54,328 nucleotides of DNA from Alphaproteobacteria bacterium (GTDB taxonomy: Bacteria > Pseudomonadota > Alphaproteobacteria > Micavibrionales > Micavibrionaceae). Shown here one piece after another: positions 35,174-42,797 of the stretch. The notes beneath the pieces are model-generated. The model made no database searches. It was not told the origin of the DNA and worked only from the letters and a program-made list of their open reading frames with translations. Within the stretch, counting starts at the first letter, position 1; the number at the start of each line of letters is the position of its first letter. The position numbers were made by a program, and so were the translations under genes. The DNA lies in the NCBI GenBank assembly GCA_009929775.1, contig RZZS01000007.1, forward strand, positions 1 through 54,328. Direction: 5' to 3'.

Positions 35174-36037
35174 TCACAGGTGGCCCTTTTCAACGATCAT
35201 CAGAAGGATTTCGATGGCGATCAACACAATGATATACCACGCGACGTGCAATGATCGCTTCTGGTCGAGAAGATGGTTCATCGTTTCCGCAGTGCGGTAG
35301 ATCAGGTCGAGCTTGTGCAGCAGAGATGCATGGCGCTCTGTAATCTCGTATTCGTCCTCAAGGCGAACATAGAAACGCTCCAGCTCCGGGTGTTCCCAGA
35401 GGATTTCCGGGTTTTCCTCGATTTCGACATGGCCGACCATTTTGCGCTGGATCGAGAGCGTGAAGCCGATGTGGCGCAACAGGTCGCGGCCCCGCCGCCC
35501 GCTCGGGCTTCGTCCCTTGCGCTGCAGGTCGGCGGCGATCGGATCGATTTTATCGAATGTCTCGGCGATCCGGGTTTCGTAGTAGCGCAGGACCGAGCTT
35601 TTCGTAAGAACGTCGGCGATGAGCTGTATCCGTTCGAAATCCCATGCGCGCAGCCGCACGAATTCTGGTGTAACGGTTTCGCTTTCTTCCGGGGCGGCAA
35701 TAATTATCCGTGCGTTTTCCGTTTCGACGTTATTAAAAGGCGCGCTGACCCGTTCCCGGATCTGTGCCAGAAATTCGGCCTCCTCTTCGGCGCTCATGCC
35801 GAACAGGACGATAGCACCGTAACGGAACAGGACGGCGAAGCCTTCTTCTCCGGCGCGGATAACGTAGGGCGCTTCCGTCGTGAGGCGCTGTTCCTTTTCA
35901 AAGGCCTTGACGTCGAGACGCTGGCCCAGGAACCATGCATTCGCGACAATCTCCGGGCGTCCGCGGAAAATGAGCGGCTCGGAACGAGGGGCGTCAGGTT
36001 TCGATTTTTTTTCTGGTTTCATCTTTTTAGACCTCAA
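35174..36037 (-). CDS. DUF155 (RMND1/Sif2-like) membrane protein, upstream copy
   Basis: 287 residues, paralogous to the next gene through the whole length: ANAWFLGQRLDVKAFEKE, VIRAGEEGFAVLFRYGAIVLFGM, VLRYYETRIAETFDKIDPIA, RDLLRHIGFTLSIQRKMVGHVEI, and ERHASLLHKLDLIYRTAETMN, with a C-terminal membrane helix (about 262-283). Differences concentrate in the Lys-rich N-terminus (MRSKKMKPEKKSKP) and in the loop before RDLL, where this copy has the insert RKGRSPSGRRG. The two were probably made by tandem duplication long ago and may form a heteromer. Co-transcription is clear from the 6-base spacing. Confidence 0.85.
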   Translation of the reverse strand: MRSKKMKPEKKSKPDAPRSEPLIFRGRPEIVANAWFLGQRLDVKAFEKEQRLTTEAPYVIRAGEEGFAVLFRYGAIVLFGMSAEEEAEFLAQIRERVSAPFNNVETENARIIIAAPEESETVTPEFVRLRAWDFERIQLIADVLTKSSVLRYYETRIAETFDKIDPIAADLQRKGRSPSGRRGRDLLRHIGFTLSIQRKMVGHVEIEENPEILWEHPELERFYVRLEDEYEITERHASLLHKLDLIYRTAETMNHLLDQKRSLHVAWYIIVLIAIEILLMIVEKGHL

Positions 36038-36119
36038 TTTTGAGGCCCGGGGATCATAGCAGAGAATCCGGCATTCAAGGAAGGGGGTGCGGCAAAGAGC
36101 CCACGGACCAGTGCCCCGG

Positions 36120-37025
36120 TTAGGGTTTGACGGCGTTGTGACCGCAGGATTCGCGGAAAAACCCGTTGGCGGGCGGAATTTCGGGCGTCATTTCCACGAT
36201 CCGGGAAAAAGCCTCGTTCGCGCAAAGCACGCCATCGAGTGTATCGCGAAACGTTTGCGCGACCGCGACCATGTCGCCTGCCCGGGGCGACAGGCGCAGG
36301 TGCGTAACGTTCATCTGCCGCAAGGCGCGCAGATCGCCCGCGAGGTTGACCAGGGAATGGGAAAGCGTCTGGATCCCGTTCACTGTCATGAACGGCTGCT
36401 CGTCGAGGGTCGTGACGGACACCCCGTCCGGGTCGCGGCTGCAGACGAACTGGCAGTTGTCTTTCGCAAGCCCGTGAATTCGGGCGTGATAACAGCGCGC
36501 CGAGAGCGCGAGGGGCGCGCGGCCGTAGGCGAAAACCTCTGTTTCCACTCCTCTTCGCCTCGCGTGTTCCGCAAGGATTTCGATCCGGCTTGCGGGAAGT
36601 TCCGGAGGCAGGCAAAACCGAACCGCGCCGTCCGCCGCGAGCACGTCCATCGTGTCCTCGTTGTAAACGTTCATCAGGGGCCCGATGACATGAGGTCTTC
36701 CGGCGAGATGTGCGACGGACGAAACGTCGTTTGCCTCGACCATGAAATTTTCGTCGGCTGCGAGATCGCGCACGAGCCGCGCGTCCCGTTTGTTCATTAC
36801 AAGGGCGAGGGAGGAGAGGACAACCGTTTTGCCTGCTGCGGCCAGTCTCTCGGCGACATCCGGAAGATGAGTTTCGAAGAACGGCAGACGCTTGGAGCAG
36901 ATGACTTCGCCGAGATAAACGGTCTCCACCGGTGCCTCGTCCGCAATCCGGAAGTAAAAGTCCCGCCAGACTCCGGGCGGCCAGTTGAACAGGACAGGGC
37001 CAAGGGTGAGTTTCATCGCGTCCAT
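36120..37025 (-). CDS. ubiV: Ubiquinone biosynthesis protein UbiV (U32 peptidase-like Fe-S protein)
   Basis: Partner of UbiU in oxygen-independent hydroxylation during ubiquinone synthesis, using prephenate as oxygen donor in E. coli. The 301-residue product starts LTLGPVLFNWP and has the four cluster cysteines expected for UbiV: Cys43 (YLGEVICSKR) and Cys178, Cys191, Cys195 in ARCYHARIHGLAKDNCQFVC, with the same 13- and 4-residue spacing as E. coli UbiV. The VLSSLALV and NGIQTLS motifs also agree. The start at 37025 is 4 bases after the ubiU stop; an in-frame ATG at 37016 is possible. It is the third gene of ubiT-ubiU-ubiV. Confidence 0.93.
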   Translation of the reverse strand: MDAMKLTLGPVLFNWPPGVWRDFYFRIADEAPVETVYLGEVICSKRLPFFETHLPDVAERLAAAGKTVVLSSLALVMNKRDARLVRDLAADENFMVEANDVSSVAHLAGRPHVIGPLMNVYNEDTMDVLAADGAVRFCLPPELPASRIEILAEHARRRGVETEVFAYGRAPLALSARCYHARIHGLAKDNCQFVCSRDPDGVSVTTLDEQPFMTVNGIQTLSHSLVNLAGDLRALRQMNVTHLRLSPRAGDMVAVAQTFRDTLDGVLCANEAFSRIVEMTPEIPPANGFFRESCGHNAVKP

Positions 37026-37029
37026 GGAA

Positions 37030-38031
37030 TCACCGCCATGTTTTCCTGTAGGCCCCGGCGGTTTGTCTGCCGCCTTCGGTCAAAGCGATCAGTCGCTGCA
37101 GATCCGGCGTTCGCCCGCCCATGTGGTCGTCGATGGCTTCACGGAAGGCGGAGACCACCTCGGCCACATAGGCGCGGCTGCGTTGGCGGCCCTCGATCTT
37201 CAGGGCGGTTACACCCGCCTTGAGCAGGTCTGGAAGCATCTGAACGGCGTTCAGGCTCGTCGGTTCTTCAAAAATGTAAGCGGCTTTTCCGTCGACCTTG
37301 TAGCGGCCTTTGCAGATCGTCGGGTAACCCGCCGGCTCGTCTTTCGAAAACCGGTTGATGACGAAATCGCCAAGCCGGGACGTCATGTCTCCGACAGCGT
37401 TTTGCTCATAGCGAACGTGGCTGGCAGGTGAGCAGACGCCGCTCATGTTCGGCGACTTGCCGGTAGCGTACGACGACAGGCTGCATCTCCCTTCCGCCAT
37501 CACGCAAAGCCCGCCGAAAACAAAGACTTCCGTCTCGCAGTCTATTTCCTTGTTGATGGCCGCAATCTCGGGGAGCGTCAGGACGCGGGGCAGTACAACC
37601 CGTTTTATATCAAATCGTTGACGGTAGTAGTTGATGGTGTCCGGGCTGGAGGCCGATGCCTGCACGGAGAGGTGAAGGCGCATATCCGGGTGGGTTCTGT
37701 GCACATAGGCGGCGAGACCGATATCGGCAACAATCAGTGCGTCCGCGCCGATTTCCACAGCATCGTCCACAGAGCTTTTCCACAGGCACGTTCTCCCGGC
37801 CTGTGGAAAAGTGTTAATCGCGACAAGGACTTTTGCGCCTTTGTTGTGGGCGTGCTGGATGGATTCCGCCAGTTCTTCCTTTCCGAAATTGAGGCCGGGA
37901 AAATTGCGCGCGTTCGTTTCGTTTGCGAAACCGCAATAAACGGCGTCCGCCCCCGCGTCGACGGCGGACCGCAGCGAGGCGGGCGTTCCGGCGGGACAAA
38001 TGAGTTCGGGGAGGGCTGTGTCAGGCGTCAT
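37030..38031 (-). CDS. ubiU: Ubiquinone biosynthesis protein UbiU (U32 peptidase-like Fe-S protein)
   Basis: Fe-S partner of UbiV. Although of the U32 peptidase family, this branch acts in anaerobic ubiquinone ring hydroxylation. In 333 residues: ELICPAGTPASLRSAVDAGADAVYCG (in part) is the U32 start, and FVFGGLCVMAEGRCSLSSY is the U32 signature. The [4Fe-4S] ligands are Cys176, Cys183, Cys200 and Cys240 (spacing 7, 17, 40, close to E. coli UbiU 7, 17, 39). NTFPQAG and LKIEGRQRS are also family motifs. The start overlaps the end of ubiT by 11 bases and ubiV follows after 4 bases, so the three are one operon. Confidence 0.94.
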   Translation of the reverse strand: MTPDTALPELICPAGTPASLRSAVDAGADAVYCGFANETNARNFPGLNFGKEELAESIQHAHNKGAKVLVAINTFPQAGRTCLWKSSVDDAVEIGADALIVADIGLAAYVHRTHPDMRLHLSVQASASSPDTINYYRQRFDIKRVVLPRVLTLPEIAAINKEIDCETEVFVFGGLCVMAEGRCSLSSYATGKSPNMSGVCSPASHVRYEQNAVGDMTSRLGDFVINRFSKDEPAGYPTICKGRYKVDGKAAYIFEEPTSLNAVQMLPDLLKAGVTALKIEGRQRSRAYVAEVVSAFREAIDDHMGGRTPDLQRLIALTEGGRQTAGAYRKTWR

Positions 38032-38533
38032 TGCTGGCGCGTGCTCTCAGTTTCCGGTAGCAAACGACCGCCTGCCGGGCGGGCAGCGAGAGAATGCCGA
38101 GCGATTCGACAATATCGTCGACGATATTGCCGTCGATATCGTCGAGCGCGTTGCGCAGAGCCAGAACGGCCTCCGTGTCGCCTTCAATGGTCAGGTCGCG
38201 GGAGAAGAACATGGCGTCGCCGTCAAGACGTCCCTCGACCAGATCCATCAGCTTCATGAACGGCCCTGATACAAGAGCGTCGTAGCTCACGTCTTCCAGA
38301 TTGCGCTCCGGTTCGAGGATCGGGTACTCGGGGTCGGGCTGGAGAACGAAAACGAGCGGGAGATCGGTTGGCGCGATTGCATAGATCTTCTGGCTGTGCT
38401 CGCCGAGCCGCCGGAACAGGCGCGGGTGCTTTTCGGCGACGGCCAGAACGATGCGGTCGAGCAGCGGCCGCAGCGGAAACAGCGGCAGCGGCCTTAAAAG
38501 CATGGCAGGAATATGTGTTTGTGCCTTGATCAA
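38021..38533 (-). CDS. ubiT: Ubiquinone biosynthesis accessory factor UbiT (SCP2 domain)
   Basis: Lipid-binding SCP2-type protein that assists UbiU-UbiV in the oxygen-independent pathway, by analogy with E. coli. Visible features: the SCP2-like LVFVLQPDPEYPILEPERNLEDVS, DALVSGPFMKLMDLVEGRLDGDAMFFSRDLTIEGDTEAVLALRNALDDID (quoted in two parts, with the FF-x-R-x-L-x-I-E-G-D-T hallmark), and a helical end. The frame begins at TTG 38533 (170 residues); the first ATG is 38503 (160 residues), and no strong ribosome site decides. The region upstream holds a MITE-like repeat, so the promoter may be modified by it. Confidence 0.85.
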   Translation of the reverse strand: MIKAQTHIPAMLLRPLPLFPLRPLLDRIVLAVAEKHPRLFRRLGEHSQKIYAIAPTDLPLVFVLQPDPEYPILEPERNLEDVSYDALVSGPFMKLMDLVEGRLDGDAMFFSRDLTIEGDTEAVLALRNALDDIDGNIVDDIVESLGILSLPARQAVVCYRKLRARASNDA

Positions 38534-38630
38534 GAGGTATCCCGTCCGCCCTCAAGCTGTGAATTCGATGCGCGGATTATCGGCCGGTCGCGCCGTGCCG
38601 CACAAGGTGGCAAATTGTCCCGGACGGGCG

Positions 38631-38840
38631 CTTGGCGGGCTGACGGTTTCGGGGTATGAATTGTTTTTAAACTACAGAGACCGCAGAGTGCACAGGGTCC
38701 ATCTTTCCTGTAATCTCGAATGAATGTGGAGGATCTTTGCCTTTTGCTTTTGACAAAGATCCTTCCGCCTTCGCCCTTCGGTGGACAGGTCGTGTTCGGG
38801 ATGGCATTTTCGGGAAATCTCTTTGCTCTCTGTAGTGATT
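38631..38840. repeat. MITE-like intergenic repeat, copy 1
   Basis: Begins with 58 bases identical to 39779-39836 and contains the terminal sequence TTTTTAAACTACAGAGACC. Inside is a hairpin GGATCTTTG ... CAAAGATCC and a segment CTTCGCCCTTCGGTGGACAGGTCG-like (quoted in part) found in opposite orientation in copy 2. The right end is degenerate (CTCTCTGTAGT near 38826-38836). It fills the region between ubiT and the solute-binding protein gene, leaving little room for a native promoter. Confidence 0.75.
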
Positions 38841-38860
38841 GAAATAGAAAGGTGATCGCT

Positions 38861-39706
38861 ATGAGAATATTGACGATTCTGGCACTGGTCGTGCTGATTG
38901 CCCAGCCCGCGTTCGCGGCGGACAATGAAAAAGAAGCCGTCTACGAGCGCGTCATGCGCACCGGGGAAATCAGGTGCGGGTACGCGCTTTGGGCTCCGGC
39001 TTTGATGATGGATCCGAACACCGGCGAACTTTCCGGGATATTTTACGACTATGTCGAGGCGCTCGGGGATTTGCTCGATCTGAAAATCGTCTGGAGCGGT
39101 GAGGTCAATATGCAGACCTACATTCAGGACCTCAATAACGGCAAGTACGATCTCGAATGCTCGGGCGGCTGGCCGAACGCCTATCGCGGAAAGTTCGCGG
39201 ATTACACCACGCCGATCTTTTTTACGCCGACTTATCTCTATGCGAAAGCGGGCGATATGCGGTTCGACGACAATGTGGATAGCGCCAACGATCCGTCTGT
39301 ACGATTTTCGACCATGCCGGGGGACTCGAGCGAACAAATTCGGGAGATCAGGTTTCCGAACAGTATGGACGTCAGCGTCGATCCCAACAGCCCGCTTGTC
39401 TATATCCTCGACCAGATCCGGTACGGCAAGGCCGATGTTACGCTTATGGACGCGCTCAGCTCCGAGCCGTATATCGAGCAACATCCGGACAGCCTGCGCC
39501 GTGTCGTGTCCGGCCCCTTGCGCATCACAGCCAACAACATGACAGTTCCCGCCGGTGAGTACCGGTTCCGGGATATGCTCGATATCGCCACGCGGCAATT
39601 GCTCTATGACGGGGTGATTGACAGGATTCTGGAAAAACACGATATCCCCGAAGATCACGCCTTGCGCGTTCAGCCGCCATACCGGATGCCGGAAAACACC
39701 GATTAA
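38861..39706 (+). CDS. Periplasmic solute-binding protein, family 3
   Basis: 281 residues from the ATG at 38861, with GAAAGGTG 7 bases upstream (GTG at 38852 would only add MIA). The signal peptide is MRILTILALVVLIAQPAFAA. The mature part has the SBP family 3 pattern: RVMRTGEIRCGYALWAPALM, LSGIFYDYVEALGDLLDLKIVW, LNNGKYDLECSGGWPNAYR, FTPTYLYAKAGD, and DVTLMDALSSEPYI, ending with a helical RFRDMLDIATRQLLYDGVIDR. No permease or ATPase genes are next to it. It may be an orphan sensor or transport binder. It sits alone between ubiT and ubiD and is flanked on both sides by copies of the same repeat. Confidence 0.83.
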   Translation: MRILTILALVVLIAQPAFAADNEKEAVYERVMRTGEIRCGYALWAPALMMDPNTGELSGIFYDYVEALGDLLDLKIVWSGEVNMQTYIQDLNNGKYDLECSGGWPNAYRGKFADYTTPIFFTPTYLYAKAGDMRFDDNVDSANDPSVRFSTMPGDSSEQIREIRFPNSMDVSVDPNSPLVYILDQIRYGKADVTLMDALSSEPYIEQHPDSLRRVVSGPLRITANNMTVPAGEYRFRDMLDIATRQLLYDGVIDRILEKHDIPEDHALRVQPPYRMPENTD

Positions 39707-39778
39707 AGTTCACGCGTAGAAGTGGAAGGGTCGGGGGAATGCTCGTTCCTCCGCATCTCCGCGTAACAAAGCAGGCGT

Positions 39779-40016
39779 CTTGGCGGGCTGACGGTTTCGG
39801 GGTATGAATTGTTTTTAAACTACAGAGACCGCAGAGAGCGCAGAGAGTTCTTCCCAAATCATGTTATCCCGACGCGACCTGTCCACCGAAGCCCGAAGGG
39901 CGACGTGGGAAGCGGGGGGATCTTTGTCGAAAGCAACAGGCAAAGATCCCTCACATTCGTTCGGGATGACACCGAAAATGAACTCTGTGTCCTCTGGGGT
40001 CTCTGTAGTTTAAAAA
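39779..40016. repeat. MITE-like intergenic repeat, copy 2, with terminal inverted repeats
   Basis: Starts with the 58-base direct repeat. TTTTTAAACTACAGAGACC at 39812-39830 is repeated in perfect inverted form at 39998-40016 (19 bp), and the similarity extends to about 38 bp imperfectly. The interior has the hairpin GGATCTTTG/CAAAGATCC and a CCTGTCCACCGAAG segment that is inverted relative to copy 1. There is no coding capacity. It ends 33 bases before the ubiD start, so its right terminus may supply part of the ubiD leader. Confidence 0.8.
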
Positions 40017-40049
40017 TACAAACGACGAAGCAAACGACACGAGAAAGCC

Positions 40050-41549
40050 TTGAGCCTGAAAACGAAACATTACGCTTCCCTTGGAGATTTTGTCGCGGCG
40101 CTTGAATCGCGCGGTGAGCTTGTGCGGATTGCGGAGCCGGTTTCGACCGTGCACGAGATGACGGAAGTGCACCGCCGCGTGCTGGAGCGTCGCGGGCCTG
40201 CGTTGTTGTTCGAAAAGCCTGTTCTGCAGGGCGGAGAGATTTCGGATATTCCGGTGCTCGTCAATCTGTTCGGCAGCGTGGAGCGCACGGCGGCGGGGCT
40301 GGGCGTTGCGCGGCGGGATTTGCGCGCGTTCGGGGAGCATCTGTCCTCCCTCAAGCAGCCGGAAATGCCGCATGGCCTGAAAGATTCGCTCGGCAAATTG
40401 CCGATGCTCAAAAGCGCGCTGGCGATGAACCCCTCAATGTCCCGGCGCGCCCCGGTGCAGGATATCGTCTGGAAGGGCAAAGACATCAATCTCGGCCGCT
40501 TGCCGGTTCAGACCTGCTGGACCGGCGAGCCCGCGCCCTTGATAACATGGCCGCTCGTCGTCACGCGCCGGCCCGAGAGCGAGGATTCGGGCGCATACAA
40601 TATGGGCGTTTACCGCATGCAGGTTCTGGGCAAAGACAAAGCCATCGTGCGCTGGCTCTCGCACCGGGGCGGGGCGCAGCACCACCGGCTCTGGCAGGAG
40701 CGGGGAAAGGACATGCCGATGGCGGTTGTTATCGGTGCCGATCCGGGCACGATCATGGCCGCCGTGACGCCCGTTCCGGACGATTTTTCCGAGTATCATT
40801 ATTCGGGGATTTTGCGCGGCGAGAAGCTCGCGCTCGTTCCCTGCAAGACGCAGCCGCTCCTCGTACCGGCGAACGCGGAGATCGTCATCGAAGGCACCGT
40901 CTCGGCAACTGAAACCGCGCCGGAGGGGCCTTACGGGGATCATACGGGCTATTTCAACAGCGTCGAGGACTTCCCGGTTTTTACAGTCACAGCGATCACG
41001 ATGCGCCGCAATCCTGTTTACCTTTCGACCTATACGGGCCGCCCGCCGGACGAGCCCTCGATCATTGCGCAAGGGCTGAACGACGTGTTCCTGCCGCTGT
41101 TGCAGCAGCAATTCCCCGAAATCGTCGATTGCTACCTGCCGCCCGAGGCGTGCTCGTACCGCATCGCGGTCGTGTCGATAAAAAAACGCTATCCGGGCCA
41201 TGCGCGCCGGATCATGATGGGGCTGTGGTCGCATCTCTATCAATTCAGCTACACGAAGCTGATTATCGTCGTCGACGAGGATATCGACGCGCGCAAATGG
41301 GGGGACGTGATGTGGGCGGTCTCGACCCGCATGGACCCCGCGCGCGATCTGATGACCGTCGAGAACACGCCGATGGATTATCTCGATTTCGCCTCGCCGG
41401 TCAGCGGTCTCGGCGGCAAGCTCGGGATCGACGCCACGAACAAAATCGGCGGCGAGACGAATCGCGAGTGGGGCCGGGTGCTGGAGATGGACAAGTCTGT
41501 GGTCAGTCGTGTGGATGATCTGTGGAAAAAGCTGGGGATAAAGGTATGA
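40050..41549 (+). CDS. ubiD: 4-hydroxy-3-polyprenylbenzoate decarboxylase (prenylated-FMN dependent)
   Basis: Decarboxylates the prenylated 4-hydroxybenzoate ring in ubiquinone synthesis using prFMN made by UbiX. It aligns along its length with E. coli UbiD (497 residues): GRLPVQTCW, APLITWPLVVTRRP, RWLSHRGGAQHH, GADPGTIMAAVTPVP, ETAPEGPYGDHTGYF (catalytic Glu region), STYTGRPPDEPS, FPEIVDCYLPPEACSYR and NTPMDYLDFASPVSGLGGKLGIDATNK (in part). The start codon is TTG at 40050, preceded by GAGAAAG; no ATG is available before the conserved SLGDFVAALE. The 499-residue product overlaps the ubiX start (ATGA). Confidence 0.96.
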   Translation: MSLKTKHYASLGDFVAALESRGELVRIAEPVSTVHEMTEVHRRVLERRGPALLFEKPVLQGGEISDIPVLVNLFGSVERTAAGLGVARRDLRAFGEHLSSLKQPEMPHGLKDSLGKLPMLKSALAMNPSMSRRAPVQDIVWKGKDINLGRLPVQTCWTGEPAPLITWPLVVTRRPESEDSGAYNMGVYRMQVLGKDKAIVRWLSHRGGAQHHRLWQERGKDMPMAVVIGADPGTIMAAVTPVPDDFSEYHYSGILRGEKLALVPCKTQPLLVPANAEIVIEGTVSATETAPEGPYGDHTGYFNSVEDFPVFTVTAITMRRNPVYLSTYTGRPPDEPSIIAQGLNDVFLPLLQQQFPEIVDCYLPPEACSYRIAVVSIKKRYPGHARRIMMGLWSHLYQFSYTKLIIVVDEDIDARKWGDVMWAVSTRMDPARDLMTVENTPMDYLDFASPVSGLGGKLGIDATNKIGGETNREWGRVLEMDKSVVSRVDDLWKKLGIKV

Positions 41550-42127
41550 AGCGCATAATTGTGGGTATTTCCGGCGCCTCTGGTGCGGTTTATGGCGTTC
41601 GGGCGCTTGAAATGCTCAAGGCCATGGATGATGTGGAAACGCATCTCGTGGTGACAAGGGCGGCGGAAAAGACGATCCACTTCGAGCTCTCGATGGACCC
41701 CATGGACGTTCGCAGGCTGGCGGATGCGCATTACGATGTCGAGGATGTGGGGGCGGCTATCGCGAGCGGATCGTTCGAGGCGGCGGGTATGCTTGTTGCG
41801 CCGTGTTCGGTTCATTCCCTTGCCGCGATCGCAAACAGTCTTGCGGACAATCTTCTCGTCCGCGCTGCCGACGTCACGCTCAAGGAGCGCCGCCGCCTTG
41901 CCCTGATGGTGCGCGAGAGTCCGTTGCATCTCGGTCATATACGTGCCATGCAGGGCGTTACAGAAATGGGCGGTGTGATCGCTCCGCCCGTTCCGGCGTT
42001 TTATACCAGGCCAGGAAGTCTTGAAGACGTCATCAACCAGACGGTCGCACGCAGCCTCGAACTCGTCGGCGTCGATCCAGGCGACTATCTGAAACGCTGG
42101 GGTCAGACGAATTGCCGGTATTGTTGA
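41546..42127 (+). CDS. ubiX: Flavin prenyltransferase UbiX
   Basis: Makes prenylated FMN from FMN and dimethylallyl phosphate, the cofactor needed by UbiD. It starts at the ATG at 41546, overlapping the ubiD stop, with AAGG close before. The 193-residue product has MKRIIVGISGASGAVYGVRA (flavin site), VVTRAAEKTIHFE, MLVAPCSVHSLAAIANSLADNL (in part), KERRRLALMVRESPLHLGHI, and MGGVIAPPVPAFYTRPGS, all typical. The C-terminus KRWGQTNCRYC has an unusual Cys-x-x-Cys end. With ubiTUV on the other side of the repeat-flanked gene, this is a five-gene ubiquinone cluster. Confidence 0.95.
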   Translation: MKRIIVGISGASGAVYGVRALEMLKAMDDVETHLVVTRAAEKTIHFELSMDPMDVRRLADAHYDVEDVGAAIASGSFEAAGMLVAPCSVHSLAAIANSLADNLLVRAADVTLKERRRLALMVRESPLHLGHIRAMQGVTEMGGVIAPPVPAFYTRPGSLEDVINQTVARSLELVGVDPGDYLKRWGQTNCRYC

Positions 42128-42471
42128 CGGGACACAAGGATGTTTTCCGTTCTCGCGGTTCGATTGCAGGCAGGTTGCGGTTTGACGCCGATCTCAATTT
42201 AAACCTGACCGATAAGGAAATAAGGATCGCCAAGGCGACCGCCTGCAAGGACTTTCCCACACTGGAAAAGGTTCGGCTGGTCCTCCGTGCAATGCCCACC
42301 GAAACCGGAATAGACCGCCGGAACCGCGCACCGATCGCGTTCACGGCGCTGACCGTCATGCGGGTTAATGCGCAGGCATCCATTCGCCTGAAAGACATTG
42401 ACGTGAACCGCGACCCGGTATTGGTTTCTTTCCGGATTCGCCTGCTTTGGCAAGAGAGTAACATATTTTAA
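42112..42471 (+). CDS. Doubtful coding region overlapping the end of ubiX
   Basis: An open frame of 119 residues starting at TTG 42112, inside the last codons of ubiX, and ending TAA at 42471. Its third codon positions are GC-rich (roughly two thirds by eye), which favours real coding. The product has alternating hydrophobic patterns (RLRFDADLNLNLTDKEIRI, VRLVLRAM, ASIRLKDIDV) suggesting beta strands. There is no ATG start, no clear ribosome site and no known family. The opposite strand has an equally long but Arg/Ser-rich frame that looks like a shadow. Confidence 0.32.
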   Translation: MPVLLTGHKDVFRSRGSIAGRLRFDADLNLNLTDKEIRIAKATACKDFPTLEKVRLVLRAMPTETGIDRRNRAPIAFTALTVMRVNAQASIRLKDIDVNRDPVLVSFRIRLLWQESNIF

Positions 42472-42524
42472 AATCGGGATGCCGGGTTATCAACTTCCCT
42501 TTTCGCGAAGCTATGCTACAATAT

Positions 42525-42542
42525 ATCTAGACAATCTAGACA
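42525..42542. promoter_or_regulatory. Tandem 9-bp repeat, likely autoregulatory operator
   Basis: ATCTAGACA twice in direct succession, just 15 bases before the antitoxin ATG and overlapping an AT-rich promoter-like stretch (TATGCTACAATATAT). Each unit contains the palindrome TCTAGA. Phd/YefM antitoxins, with their toxins, bind such repeats to repress their own operon. Confidence 0.55.
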
Positions 42543-42557
42543 TTTGGAGCGTGCATA

Positions 42558-42797
42558 ATGGAATGGAAGCTGGCGGAGGCCAAGAACAGGTTCAGTGAAG
42601 TGATTAACCGGGTGTTGCTGGAGGGGCCGCAGCGCGTTGTCCGGCGCGGTCAGTCCTTTATCATTCTGGAGGAAAAGGAATACCGCAAGCTGACCGGAGA
42701 GCGGCAGAGTTTTACCGCGTTTTTGATGGACGGCCCCTCGCTTGAGGGTGTCGATCTGGCGCGCGACCGCTCGGCGGCGCGGGACGTCGATCTATGA
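42558..42797 (+). CDS. Phd/YefM family antitoxin
   Basis: 79-residue antitoxin. The N-terminal MEWKLAEAKNRFSEVINRVLLEGPQRVVRRGQSFIILEEKEYRKL (in parts) has the Phd/YefM layout: W-x-x-x-x-A-x-x-x-F-S-E-V-I, then the P-x-x-V-x-R-x-G beta hairpin and an E/Y-x-x-L segment. The C-terminal part (FLMDGPSLEGVDLARDRSAARDVDL) is the disordered toxin-binding tail. The stop overlaps the toxin start (ATGA). The tandem operator upstream supports autoregulation. Confidence 0.9.
   Translation: MEWKLAEAKNRFSEVINRVLLEGPQRVVRRGQSFIILEEKEYRKLTGERQSFTAFLMDGPSLEGVDLARDRSAARDVDL

Noticed and set aside
36087..37223. 378-codon plus-strand frame across ubiV and ubiU.
   Set aside because: The minus-strand genes match well-known families with intact Fe-S cysteines; the plus frame has no recognisable features.
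38021..38031. Overlap of ubiT and ubiU as a sign of frameshift or fusion.
   Set aside because: An 11-base overlap with both frames intact is ordinary translational coupling.
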